Source of the DNA: Ectopseudomonas oleovorans
GTDB lineage: Bacteria > Pseudomonadota > Gammaproteobacteria > Pseudomonadales > Pseudomonadaceae
Length of the DNA: 64,000 nt
Reading direction: 5' to 3'
NCBI RefSeq assembly: GCF_003052605.1
Contig: NZ_QASO01000082.1
Coordinates: forward strand, 1 to 64,000
This document shows positions 51,170-64,000 of the stretch, one piece after another. Position numbers and translations under genes: made by a program. Below the pieces are notes generated by a model. The model saw only the letters and a program-made list of their open reading frames with translations, did not search any database and was not told the origin of the DNA. How positions within the stretch are numbered: the first letter of the stretch is position 1; each line of letters starts with the position of its first letter.

Positions 51170-51745
51170 TTACTTGCGGATGCCTTCGATCGAGATGATC
51201 AGCTCGACGGTTTCCGAAGCCGGGCCGAGGTCCATGGCGATATCGAAGTCCTTCAGCTTCAGCGTGGTGGTGCCTTCGAAGCCGGCGCGGTAGCCGCCCC
51301 ACGGATCCTGACCTTCACCGATGAACTTGGCAGCGATGACGACCGGCTTGGTCACGCCATTCAGGGTCAGGTTGCCGGTGACGTCAGCGCTGCCTTCACC
51401 GGTGGACTTGACCGAGGTGGATTCGAAGGTGGCGGTGTCGTGCTTGCTGACATTGAGGAAGTCGGCACTGCGCAGGTGCTTGTCACGCTCGGCATGGTTG
51501 GTGTCGACGCTGGCAGTCTTCAGGGTCACGTTGACCTTGCTCGCCTCGGGGTTGGCAGCGTCATAGCTGAACGTACCGTCGAAATCCTTGAAGGTGCCGT
51601 ACAGCCAGCTGTAGCCCAGGTGGCTGATCTTGAAGTTGACGAAGGCATGCTGGCCTTGCTTGTCGATGGCGTAGTCGGCGGCCATGGCCTGGCCGCCCAT
51701 CAGGGCCGAGCCCAGAACCAGTGCAGCGAGGGCGTTCTTCAACAT
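51170..51745 (-). CDS. YceI-family periplasmic lipid-binding protein
   Basis: 191 residues. The signal peptide [20 protein letters not shown] is cut at AMA-AD. The lipocalin-like YceI barrel has [20 protein letters not shown], the [20 protein letters not shown] motif and [20 protein letters not shown]. Family members bind polyisoprenoids; the P. aeruginosa PasP at the comparable locus is a secreted protein of this family. It follows the cytochrome b561 gene with a 60-base gap, the usual pairing. Confidence 0.9.
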   Translation of the reverse strand: MLKNALAALVLGSALMGGQAMAADYAIDKQGQHAFVNFKISHLGYSWLYGTFKDFDGTFSYDAANPEASKVNVTLKTASVDTNHAERDKHLRSADFLNVSKHDTATFESTSVKSTGEGSADVTGNLTLNGVTKPVVIAAKFIGEGQDPWGGYRAGFEGTTTLKLKDFDIAMDLGPASETVELIISIEGIRK

Positions 51746-51805
51746 GGGGTGTTCTCCTTGCGAGGTTGTCGATCTATGTGGGCCTTGGCCCGGTTATGAA
51801 ATGCT

Positions 51806-52351
51806 TCAGCGCCCGAACATCCGCAGCAGGGTGCTGTCGCGGTCGATGAAATGATGCTTGAGTGCAGCCAGGCCATGCAGGGCGGCGAAGATCACCAGGC
51901 CCCAGGCCAGGTATTCGTGGATGGCGCCGGCAATGTCTGCCTGCTGCGCGATGCCGCTCAGGGTGGCCGGCACACTGAACAGGCCGAATACCTCGATGCC
52001 ACGACCATCAGCGGTGGAAATCAGGTAACCGGAGAGCATCACGCCAAACAGGCCGAGATAAAGCAAGGCGTGGCCCAGCCTGGAGGCCTGGCGAGTGAGC
52101 TTGCCATGGCTGGCAAGCGGCGCGGGCGCCGGGTTGAGCAAACGCCACAGCACGCGCAGGAGCATGACGACGAACAACAGAATGCCAATGCTCTTGTGCA
52201 GGTCAGGCGCACTCTGGCGCCACGGATCGTAGTAGCTAAGCCCTACCATCCAGAAGCCGAGGCCGAACAGGCCAAAGACGACCAGCGCGACCGACCAGTG
52301 CAGCAGCACGCTGACCAGACCATAACGAGCAGAAGTGTTGCGCCATTGCAT
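51806..52351 (-). CDS. Cytochrome b561 family membrane protein
   Basis: 181 residues and four transmembrane helices. Histidines expected to bind two b-type haems are visible in SVLLHWSVALVVFGLF, PDLHKSIGILLFVVML, AIHEYLAWGLVIFAALHGLA and LKHHFIDRDSTL. It is a CybB-like ubiquinol-to-periplasm electron carrier; its partner acceptor may be the YceI protein encoded directly downstream. It is transcribed divergently from bioA. Confidence 0.9.
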   Translation of the reverse strand: MQWRNTSARYGLVSVLLHWSVALVVFGLFGLGFWMVGLSYYDPWRQSAPDLHKSIGILLFVVMLLRVLWRLLNPAPAPLASHGKLTRQASRLGHALLYLGLFGVMLSGYLISTADGRGIEVFGLFSVPATLSGIAQQADIAGAIHEYLAWGLVIFAALHGLAALKHHFIDRDSTLLRMFGR

Positions 52352-52424
52352 GGTGGCTTTCCTAATCCAGATCCGAGCAAGACTAACGGCAAATATATCG
52401 ATTTAAAGCGGAAAATTTCGCTAT

Positions 52425-52449
52425 GAAATATCAGGAAATGCGATATTTC
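52425..52449. promoter_or_regulatory. Inverted repeat in the cybB-like/bioA gap
   Basis: GAAATATC and GATATTTC are separated by nine bases in an A/T-rich patch between the divergent cytochrome b561 and bioA genes. It has operator-like symmetry, but no regulator is identified. The rest of the 258-base gap shows no gene. Confidence 0.4.
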
Positions 52450-52609
52450 GCGCTTCCCCCCCCTCAAGCCGACCCCGTTGGTATGACGCGCCGCCCATGG
52501 AGTTCCCCGGCAACGGCAGCAGCGGTACATTCTGCCAGACCAGCAGCAACGCCCGTGACTCGGTGACGGCTTCTGGTAGGCTGTGCCGCCGAACCTTGGG
52601 AGATAGCTC

Positions 52610-54013
52610 ATGAGCCTGAACGATCACTGGATGCAACGCGATCTCGACGTGTTGTGGCACCCCTGCACCCAGATGAAGGATCACGAGCGCCTGCCGCTGG
52701 TAGCGATTCGCAAGGCGTCCGGCGTGTGGCTGGAAGACTTCGACGGCAAGCGTTATCTGGATGCCGTCAGCTCCTGGTGGGTCAACGTCTTCGGTCACGC
52801 CAACCCACGTATCAATGCGCGCATCCGCGAGCAACTGGACAGCCTTGAGCACGTCATGCTAGCCGGCTTCACCCATCAGCCGGTGATCGAACTGTCCGAG
52901 CGCTTGGTGCAGATCACCCCGGCCGGCCTGAACAAGGTGTTCTACGCCGACAACGGCTCCTCGGGCATCGAGGTGGCGCTGAAGATGAGCTTTCACTACT
53001 GGCTCAACAACGGCCAGGCGAACAAGAAGCGCTTCGTCACCCTGAGCAACAGTTATCACGGTGAAACCGTGGCAGCGATGTCGGTGGGAGACGTGTCGCT
53101 GTTCACCGACACCTACAAGCCGCTGCTGCTCGACACCCTCAAGGTGCCCAGCCCAGACTGTTACCTGCGCCCCGAGGGCGTGAGCTGGGAAGAGCATTCG
53201 CGCGTCATGTTCGCCCACATGGAACAGACCCTGGCCGAGCATCACCACGAAGTCGCCGCGGTGATCATCGAACCGCTGATCCAGGGTGCCGGCGGCATGC
53301 GCATGTATCATCCGGTCTACCTCAAGCTGCTGCGCGAGGCCTGCGACCGCTATGGCGTGCACCTGATCCATGACGAGATTGCTGTCGGCTTCGGCCGTAC
53401 CGGCACGATGTTCGCCTGCGAACAGGCCGGCATTACCCCGGACTTTCTGGTGCTGTCCAAGGCACTGACCGGTGGTTACCTGCCGATGGCTGCGGTGCTG
53501 ACCACCGATCAGGTGTACAGCGCCTTCTACGACGACTACGCCACCCTGCGCGCCTTTCTCCACTCGCACACCTACACCGGCAACCCGCTGGCCTGCGCCG
53601 CCGCGCTGGCGACGCTGGACATCTTCCGTGACGACGATGTGATCGAACGCAACAAGGCCCTGGCGGCGCGTATGGCAAGCGCCACGACGCACCTGGCCGA
53701 TCACCCGCACGTCGCCGAAGTGCGCCAGACCGGCATGGCTCTGGCCATCGAGATGGTGCAGGACAAGGCCAGCAAGGCAGCCTATCCATGGCAGGAGCGG
53801 CGCGGCCTGCACGTCTACCAGCATGCACTGGAACGGGGGGCGCTGCTGCGCCCACTGGGTAGCGTGGTGTATTTCCTGCCGCCCTACGTCATCACACCCG
53901 AGGAGATCGATTTCCTCGCCGAGGTGGCCAGTGAGGGCATTGATATCGCCACCCGAGAGTCAATCAGCGTGGCAGTGGACAACCGTTACCCCGATCATCG
54001 CGATCCGGGCTGA
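52610..54013 (+). CDS. bioA: Adenosylmethionine-8-amino-7-oxononanoate aminotransferase
   Basis: 467 residues, class III aminotransferase. The PLP lysine is in VLSKALTGGYLPMAAV, preceded by the HDEIAVGFGRTGTMFACEQA Asp motif. N-terminal LWHPCTQMKDHERLPLVAI and the SSWWVNVFGHANPRIN substrate segment are typical BioA. It makes 7,8-diaminopelargonate in biotin synthesis, using SAM as amino donor. The other biotin genes are not in this window. ATG 52610 has GGGAGATAG upstream. Confidence 0.94.
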   Translation: MSLNDHWMQRDLDVLWHPCTQMKDHERLPLVAIRKASGVWLEDFDGKRYLDAVSSWWVNVFGHANPRINARIREQLDSLEHVMLAGFTHQPVIELSERLVQITPAGLNKVFYADNGSSGIEVALKMSFHYWLNNGQANKKRFVTLSNSYHGETVAAMSVGDVSLFTDTYKPLLLDTLKVPSPDCYLRPEGVSWEEHSRVMFAHMEQTLAEHHHEVAAVIIEPLIQGAGGMRMYHPVYLKLLREACDRYGVHLIHDEIAVGFGRTGTMFACEQAGITPDFLVLSKALTGGYLPMAAVLTTDQVYSAFYDDYATLRAFLHSHTYTGNPLACAAALATLDIFRDDDVIERNKALAARMASATTHLADHPHVAEVRQTGMALAIEMVQDKASKAAYPWQERRGLHVYQHALERGALLRPLGSVVYFLPPYVITPEEIDFLAEVASEGIDIATRESISVAVDNRYPDHRDPG

Positions 54014-54080
54014 CTCAGGAGCGGTGCGCACAGCGCACCCTACAGCTAGAATTCGCGCCTCTGCTCAAGGTTGATACGTC

Positions 54081-54806
54081 ATGCGCCTGTCCCGCTTCTT
54101 TATCGATGCCCCGCTGTCTCTCGGCCAGCATGAACTGCCCGAGGCCCAGGCCCATTACATCGGCCGCGTGCTGCGCCATGCCGTGGGCGATGCCGTGCAG
54201 CTGTTCGACGGCAGCGGCCAGGAATACCTCGGCGAGCTGATCGAAGTGGGCAAGAAAAGCGTGCGCGTCGAGCTGCGTGAAGCCTTTGCCGGCCTAAGCG
54301 AGTCGCCGCTGCATATTCACCTCGGCCAGGGCCTGTCACGCGGCGAACGCATGGACTGGGCCATCCAGAAAGCCACCGAACTGGGGGCCAGCGAAATCAC
54401 CCCCATCGTCTCGGCACGCTGCGAGGTACGCCTGAAGGACGAGCGCGCCGACAAGCGCATGGCGCATTGGCGTCAGGTGGCGATCAGCGCTTGCGAACAG
54501 TGTGGCCGCTCGGTGTTGCCGTTGATCAACCCGCCGCAGGAGCTGGACACCTGGTTGCAGCAGATCGAAGCCGAGCTGAAGCTGGTGCTGCACCCCGTTG
54601 CCGCTGCTCTGCAAAGCCATGAAAAGCCCCATTCCCTGGCCTTTCTGATCGGCCCGGAAGGCGGCCTGAGCGATGCCGAAGTCGACCAGGCCAAGGGCGC
54701 AGGCTTCCACGCCGCCCGCCTAGGCCCACGCGTTCTGCGCACGGAAACGGCCCCCGTGGTGGCGCTGACTGTCGCTCAACAGCTCTGGGGCGACCTCCAG
54801 GCATAA
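54081..54806 (+). CDS. rsmE: 16S rRNA m3U1498 methyltransferase
   Basis: 241 residues. An N-terminal PUA-like domain (about 1-70, MRLSRFFIDAPLSLGQHELP) and a C-terminal SPOUT methyltransferase are present. The SAM-binding knot motifs are IGPEGGLSDAEVDQAKGAGF and LGPRVLRTETAPVVAL. It methylates U1498 of 16S rRNA in the 30S subunit. It starts 67 bases after bioA in the same direction. The bioA-rsmE adjacency is also found in P. aeruginosa. Confidence 0.95.
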   Translation: MRLSRFFIDAPLSLGQHELPEAQAHYIGRVLRHAVGDAVQLFDGSGQEYLGELIEVGKKSVRVELREAFAGLSESPLHIHLGQGLSRGERMDWAIQKATELGASEITPIVSARCEVRLKDERADKRMAHWRQVAISACEQCGRSVLPLINPPQELDTWLQQIEAELKLVLHPVAAALQSHEKPHSLAFLIGPEGGLSDAEVDQAKGAGFHAARLGPRVLRTETAPVVALTVAQQLWGDLQA

Positions 54807-54924
54807 GAATGTCGCTTGGACGTAACAAAATGTGATTTCAAGAGATTGCAAGATCGACAGTCTTTGTCATGCTCTTCGCGCCGCATGCGCGGGCCGCTCA
54901 CCAGCGAACCGCGCACGGCCGAGG

Positions 54925-54944
54925 CCGACGCCCGTTAGCGTCGG
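54925..54944 (+). repeat. Hairpin in the agcS leader
   Basis: CCGACGC and GCGTCGG pair around a 6-base loop, followed by TTCTCTT. It could be an rsmE terminator or a leader hairpin of the symporter gene. No glycine-riboswitch core was recognised in this 207-base gap. Confidence 0.55.
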
Positions 54945-55013
54945 TTCTCTTCCAATAACAAACAACGGGCCTCGGCACCGCCCAAAAAGCGGCCGCATGC
55001 CCAGGAGCATTGC

Positions 55014-56495
55014 ATGAACGAACTGGTCTCGACCCTAAACGGTCTGATCTGGAGCCCGGCGCTGATCTTTCTATGTCTCGGCGTTGGTCTCTACTTCTCC
55101 CTGCGCGGCCGCTTCCTCCAGGTTCGCCACTTCAAAGAAATGATTCGCCTGATGTTCACCGGCAAGACCGATGAGCATGGCATCACCTCCTTCCAGGCCC
55201 TGACCATGACCCTCGCCGGTCGCGTCGGTACCGGCAACATTGCTGGTGTGGCCACTGCGATCACCTTCGGTGGTCCGGGTGCCGTGTTCTGGATGTGGAT
55301 GGTCGCCTTCCTCGGCGCCAGCTCGGCATTCGTCGAGTCCACCCTCGGTCAGGTGTACAAGGAAAAGCTCAACGGTGAATACCGCGGCGGCCCGGCCTTC
55401 TACATCGAGCGCGGCCTGGGTCTGAAGTGGTACGCCTGGCTGTTCGCCATCGTCACCGTGTTCGCCACAGGCCTGCTGCTGCCGGGCGTTCAGGCCAACT
55501 CCATTGCCTCCAGTGCGCAAACCGCGTTCGGTATTGACCCGAACGTCACCGCAGCGGTGCTGGCCATACTGATCGGCCTGATCATCTTCGGTGGTGTCAA
55601 GCGTATCGCCCACTTCACCCAGGTAGTCGTACCGTTCATGGCGCTGGGCTACATTCTGGTCGCCCTGGTCATCATCCTGCTGAACATCGAGAAGCTGCCG
55701 GAAGTCGTGCTGCTGATCGTCAAGAGCGCATTCGGCCTCGAGGCCGGTTTCGGCGCCATCGTCGGCATGGCCATCCAGTGGGGCGTCAAGCGTGGTGTGT
55801 ATTCCAACGAAGCCGGCCAGGGTACTGGTCCGCACGCTTCGTCCGCCGCTGCCGTCAGCCACCCGGCCAAGCAAGGTCTGGTACAGGGCTTCTCGGTCTA
55901 TATCGACACCCTGTTTGTCTGCTCCGCCACCGCCTTCATGCTACTGATCACTGGTCAGTACAACGTGCAGGCCCCGGATGGCAGCGCGCTGTTCACCGGT
56001 ATCGCTGGCGTAGCCGCAGGTCCGGGCTACGTGCAGACCGCGATGGAGAACATGATGCCCGGCTTCGGTAACGCCTTCGTCGCCATTGCTCTGTTCTTCT
56101 TCGCTTTCACCACCATCCTGGCCTACTACTACATCGCCGAAACCAACATCGCCTACATCAACCGCAAGGTGAAGCGCCCCATCCTCACCCTGCTGCTGAA
56201 GTTCGGCATCATCGCGGCCACCGTGTACGGCACCGTGCACACCGCCACCTTCGCCTGGGACTTGGGTGACCTCGGCGTGGGCCTGATGGCCTGGCTGAAC
56301 ATCATCGCTATCCTGCTCATGCACAAGGTTGCCTACAAGTGCCTGAAGGACTACGAACAACAGCTGGATGAGGGTAAGGATCCGGTCTTCCACCCCGAGA
56401 AGCTTGGCATCACCAATGCCGACTACTGGGGCAGCAACACCTCGGAAGAGAACCTGACTGCAGAGAAAACTGAAGCGCAGCAAGTGCAGCGCTGA
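55014..56495 (+). CDS. Alanine/glycine:cation symporter (AGCS family)
   Basis: 493 residues with about 10-11 transmembrane segments. Family signatures are the GRVGTGNIAGVATAITFGGP segment and SNEAGQGTGPHASSAAAVSH, which line the Na+ and substrate sites in AgcS/DagA/AlsT proteins, with KRGVYSNEAG just before. It imports alanine or glycine with Na+. It has no partner gene. Its terminator hairpin has been split by an inserted MITE. ATG 55014 follows CCAGGAGCATTGC. Confidence 0.93.
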   Translation: MNELVSTLNGLIWSPALIFLCLGVGLYFSLRGRFLQVRHFKEMIRLMFTGKTDEHGITSFQALTMTLAGRVGTGNIAGVATAITFGGPGAVFWMWMVAFLGASSAFVESTLGQVYKEKLNGEYRGGPAFYIERGLGLKWYAWLFAIVTVFATGLLLPGVQANSIASSAQTAFGIDPNVTAAVLAILIGLIIFGGVKRIAHFTQVVVPFMALGYILVALVIILLNIEKLPEVVLLIVKSAFGLEAGFGAIVGMAIQWGVKRGVYSNEAGQGTGPHASSAAAVSHPAKQGLVQGFSVYIDTLFVCSATAFMLLITGQYNVQAPDGSALFTGIAGVAAGPGYVQTAMENMMPGFGNAFVAIALFFFAFTTILAYYYIAETNIAYINRKVKRPILTLLLKFGIIAATVYGTVHTATFAWDLGDLGVGLMAWLNIIAILLMHKVAYKCLKDYEQQLDEGKDPVFHPEKLGITNADYWGSNTSEENLTAEKTEAQQVQR

Positions 56496-56513
56496 TCAAC
56501 TTCCGGCAGTAAC

Positions 56514-56723
56514 GAAAAAGCCCCGGTCAGTGCCAGAATGCTGTTCACTTAAGGTTGCACACGTTTGGCTCCCCTCTCCCATTTATGGGAGAGGGGCTGG
56601 GGGAGAGGGTTAAAACGGCCAGTTTCCCCTCTCCCTAACCCTCTCCCCAAAGGGGCGAGGGGACTAATCGCGTCCGACCATCGCTTATGTGAACAGCATT
56701 ACGGTCAGTGCCGGGGCTTTTTC
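56514..56723 (+). terminator. AgcS terminator, split by an insertion
   Basis: The left arm GAAAAAGCCCCGG (56514-56526) and right arm CCGGGGCTTTTTC (56711-56723) are exact complements, now about 185 bases apart. Taking out the element and one copy of GGTCAGTGCC restores a compact hairpin with a TCAGTG loop and a T-run, an ordinary intrinsic terminator. Confidence 0.88.
56535..56702. mobile_element. 168-bp MITE (second family) with 10-bp target duplication
   Basis: The element is flanked by direct repeats GGTCAGTGCC at 56525-56534 and 56703-56712 (11 bp if the preceding C is counted). Near-terminal inverted repeats are AATGCTGTTCACTTAAG on the left and, complemented, AATGCTGTTCACATAAG on the right, with one mismatch. 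Inside are C/T- and G/A-rich blocks (CCCCTCTCCC and GGGAGAGGGG), which themselves pair. There is no coding capacity. A 10-11 bp duplication is typical of IS4-family transposases, so an IS4-type helper is a guess. It is unrelated in sequence to the CTAG-ended MITE. Confidence 0.88.
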
Positions 56724-56752
56724 ATGGGCGCTCGTCTGAGCGCCTGGTCACT

Positions 56753-57223
56753 TCAGATCAGGCCGGCATCGGCGAGCAGTTGTTCCAGCGCCGCCAGATC
56801 CGGAATACGCACTACATCGTCACCGACACGCGCAGCCCCTAGTTCCAGCGGCGCCAGTTCGACGTCGGCCGCCGGCAGATCGCTGCCAACCTTCAGCGAA
56901 CGTGGAATGCCCTGCACCAGCAGGGCGATGAACTTGACCTTGGGCCGGCCACCGAGGGCGTTGATCACCGCCACGCGGGCGCCACCGGTAACCTGCGCCT
57001 GGCCACCGCTGGCCGCCTCGAAGGACAACAGCGGCAAGCGCAGATCACGCCAGGCAATCTGACCGAGAAACCACTCAGGCATGCCTTCGCTGACCTGTGG
57101 TGCGCGATAGGGAATCAGCTCGGCCACCGCCACGTTGGGCAGCAACAGGGTGCGGTCGGCCAGCGGCACCAGCAGGCCGGTCAGACCTTCGGTGCTGTTC
57201 TGGGTGGCGACGGCTTGGCTCAT
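56753..57223 (-). CDS. chpC: Chemosensory pilus protein ChpC (CheW-like)
   Basis: 156 residues with a single CheW-like domain (from LTGLLVPLADRTLLLPNVAV). ATG 57223 (MSQAVATQNSTEGLTG) is chosen because the domain follows directly. ChpC is an accessory CheW-like adaptor in the Pil-Chp system that regulates type IV pili and cAMP. It starts ten bases after chpB. In P. aeruginosa chpD and chpE follow chpC; here a MITE and the agcS gene lie beyond it instead. Confidence 0.88.
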   Translation of the reverse strand: MSQAVATQNSTEGLTGLLVPLADRTLLLPNVAVAELIPYRAPQVSEGMPEWFLGQIAWRDLRLPLLSFEAASGGQAQVTGGARVAVINALGGRPKVKFIALLVQGIPRSLKVGSDLPAADVELAPLELGAARVGDDVVRIPDLAALEQLLADAGLI

Positions 57224-57233
57224 TGAAACGTCC

Positions 57234-58249
57234 TCAACTGCAATGTTCGGCGAGGTGATTGACCAGGGCCACGGCCAGCTCTCGCGGGTCAGCGCTGAAA
57301 CTGCTGTAGCCGCCCTCACGCAGGCTGTCAGGCATGCTCGGGCTGGCACAGCTGTCGGCGCGCTGGGTCCAGATCACCCCGCCCTGGCGTTTGACGTATG
57401 CGGCAGCGGCGCTGCCATCGCTGCCCATGCCGCTGAACACGATCACGCCGCACTGGGCACCGAACTGCTGCGCCAGGTTGAGCATCATCTGGTCGATGGA
57501 GGGGCTGTACGGCTCAGGCCAGCCGCGCTCGGCAAGCTGCATCGCACCGTCTTCGGCGAAACCCAGCTCGCGGGTGATCGGCGCCACCACCACCTCACCA
57601 CAACGCACCGGATCACCATGACGCGCCGTGTTGACATGCCACTGGCTATGCCGACCGACGGCCTGCGGCAATGCCGCCTCGAAACTGGCGTCGATGTGCT
57701 GGGCATAGATGAAGCCAATCGGCAGACCACCCGGCAGGGCATCGAGGAACGCCTTGACCGCCGCCGGGCCGCCCAGCGAGGCGGCCAGCAACCATACCTG
57801 ACGGGCCGGCTCGCCAGCTTTCAACGGAGTATTGGCCAACGCCTGCGGCAGTTCCAGGCGCGCCGGACGCTGCGCCTCATCGAGCAATGCCTGGAGGCTC
57901 GGCCCGACCGCCTGGGTCGGGTCGCCAACCAGGCGCTTGAGCTTGCCGAACAGGCTGCGCTCCCAACGCGGATAGTTTTCCGAATGACGCTCTGGGGCGT
58001 GGCCCTCGCCGAACAGCACTGGGGCACTGGCGCGTTCCAGCAGGCTGTCGACCAGCGGCGAATCTTCCGACTGCGCCAGATCCACCAGCCACAGGTCGGT
58101 CTCGCAGGCTGCCAGCGCTTCCTCATCGAGGCGCGCCGGGTCGCTGTTGAGCACCACCTGATAGCCGCCACCGGCCAAAGCCTGCTGCAGCACATGGCGC
58201 TGCAGCGAGGTGTCGGCGATTACTGCGATACGCGCGGAGGATTTGTCTG

Positions 58250-58253
<4 letters not shown>
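57234..58253 (-). CDS. chpB: Chemosensory pilus methylesterase ChpB (CheB-type)
   Basis: 339 residues. The C-terminal CheB esterase has the catalytic triad regions LAASLGGPAAVKAFLDALP (Ser), YAQHIDASFEAALPQA (His) and FSGMGSDGSAAAAYV (Asp). The N-terminal receiver-like domain (about 1-120, ARIAVIADTSLQRHVLQQAL) is degenerate: it keeps a DLWLVDL strand but lacks the usual acidic pair after the first strand. ChpB demethylates the PilJ receptor. ATG 58253 overlaps the chpA stop by four bases. Confidence 0.9.

Positions 58254-64000
<5,747 letters not shown>

Noticed and set aside
54807-55013. Possible glycine or other riboswitch before the AGCS symporter
   Set aside because: Hairpins are present, but no conserved aptamer core could be recognised.

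Overview
This is chromosomal DNA from a GC-rich gammaproteobacterium, almost certainly a Pseudomonas (the P. mendocina/oleovorans/alcaligenes side of the genus would fit, but I cannot resolve the species). The pointers are gene order and protein character: tkt-epd-pgk-fba, an ArsR-methyltransferase regulator next to metK, an SAH riboswitch on ahcY next to metF, rhlE, bioA, rsmE, the chemosensory-pilus genes chpA-chpB-chpC, and GTAGGAGC/GCTCCTAC-type REP palindromes.

Layout. 1-6.2 kb is a decaying accessory patch. It holds intact baiN-like, intradiol dioxygenase and GST genes among wrecks of an SLC13-type permease, alanine dehydrogenase, a second GST and an nfeD-type gene. A CTAG-ended MITE (three copies in the window) has landed inside the nfeD wreck. 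6.2-15.3 kb carries a FUSC/YccS membrane protein, a 7TM-GGDEF cyclase, a Gre-like factor, DUF2789, a YgjP-type metalloprotein, a PQQ sugar dehydrogenase, a membrane protein, fba and two small lipoproteins. pgk, epd and tkt continue the central-carbon block to 19.7 kb.

19.9-25.7 kb is a type I restriction-modification operon, hsdR-hsdS-dinD-hsdM. Its specificity subunit is half-sized with one target-recognition domain, and dinD contains a perfect 32-bp palindrome. The operon, followed by a TDT transporter with a divergent LysR gene, sits between tkt and the ArsR-methyltransferase/metK pair. This is the strongest candidate for an unusual system here.

28-30.2 kb is the SAM synthesis unit, headed by a perfect 17-bp-arm palindrome. 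30.2-35.7 kb holds a secreted helical protein, ligB with a signal peptide, a nonsense-broken DUF1090 gene, a cytochrome c'-like lipoprotein, a McpN-like chemoreceptor and a MAPEG protein. 35.8-44.2 kb is a complete reductive pyrimidine catabolism cluster: amidase, NCS1 permease, dihydropyrimidinase, PreT, PreA and a RutR-like regulator. 44.3-46.7 kb is the SAH riboswitch, ahcY and metF, so the SAM/SAH cycle is represented twice in the window with two different likely sensors. 46.8-56.5 kb has ppnN, a solute-binding protein, rhlE, yceI-cytochrome b561, bioA, rsmE and an AGCS symporter. The symporter's terminator is split by a second, unrelated MITE with a 10-bp target duplication. 56.7-64 kb is chpC, chpB and most of chpA, which runs off the right edge and contains a GGCTCT hexanucleotide tract.

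No rRNA, tRNA, CRISPR array, intact transposase or integrase was seen.
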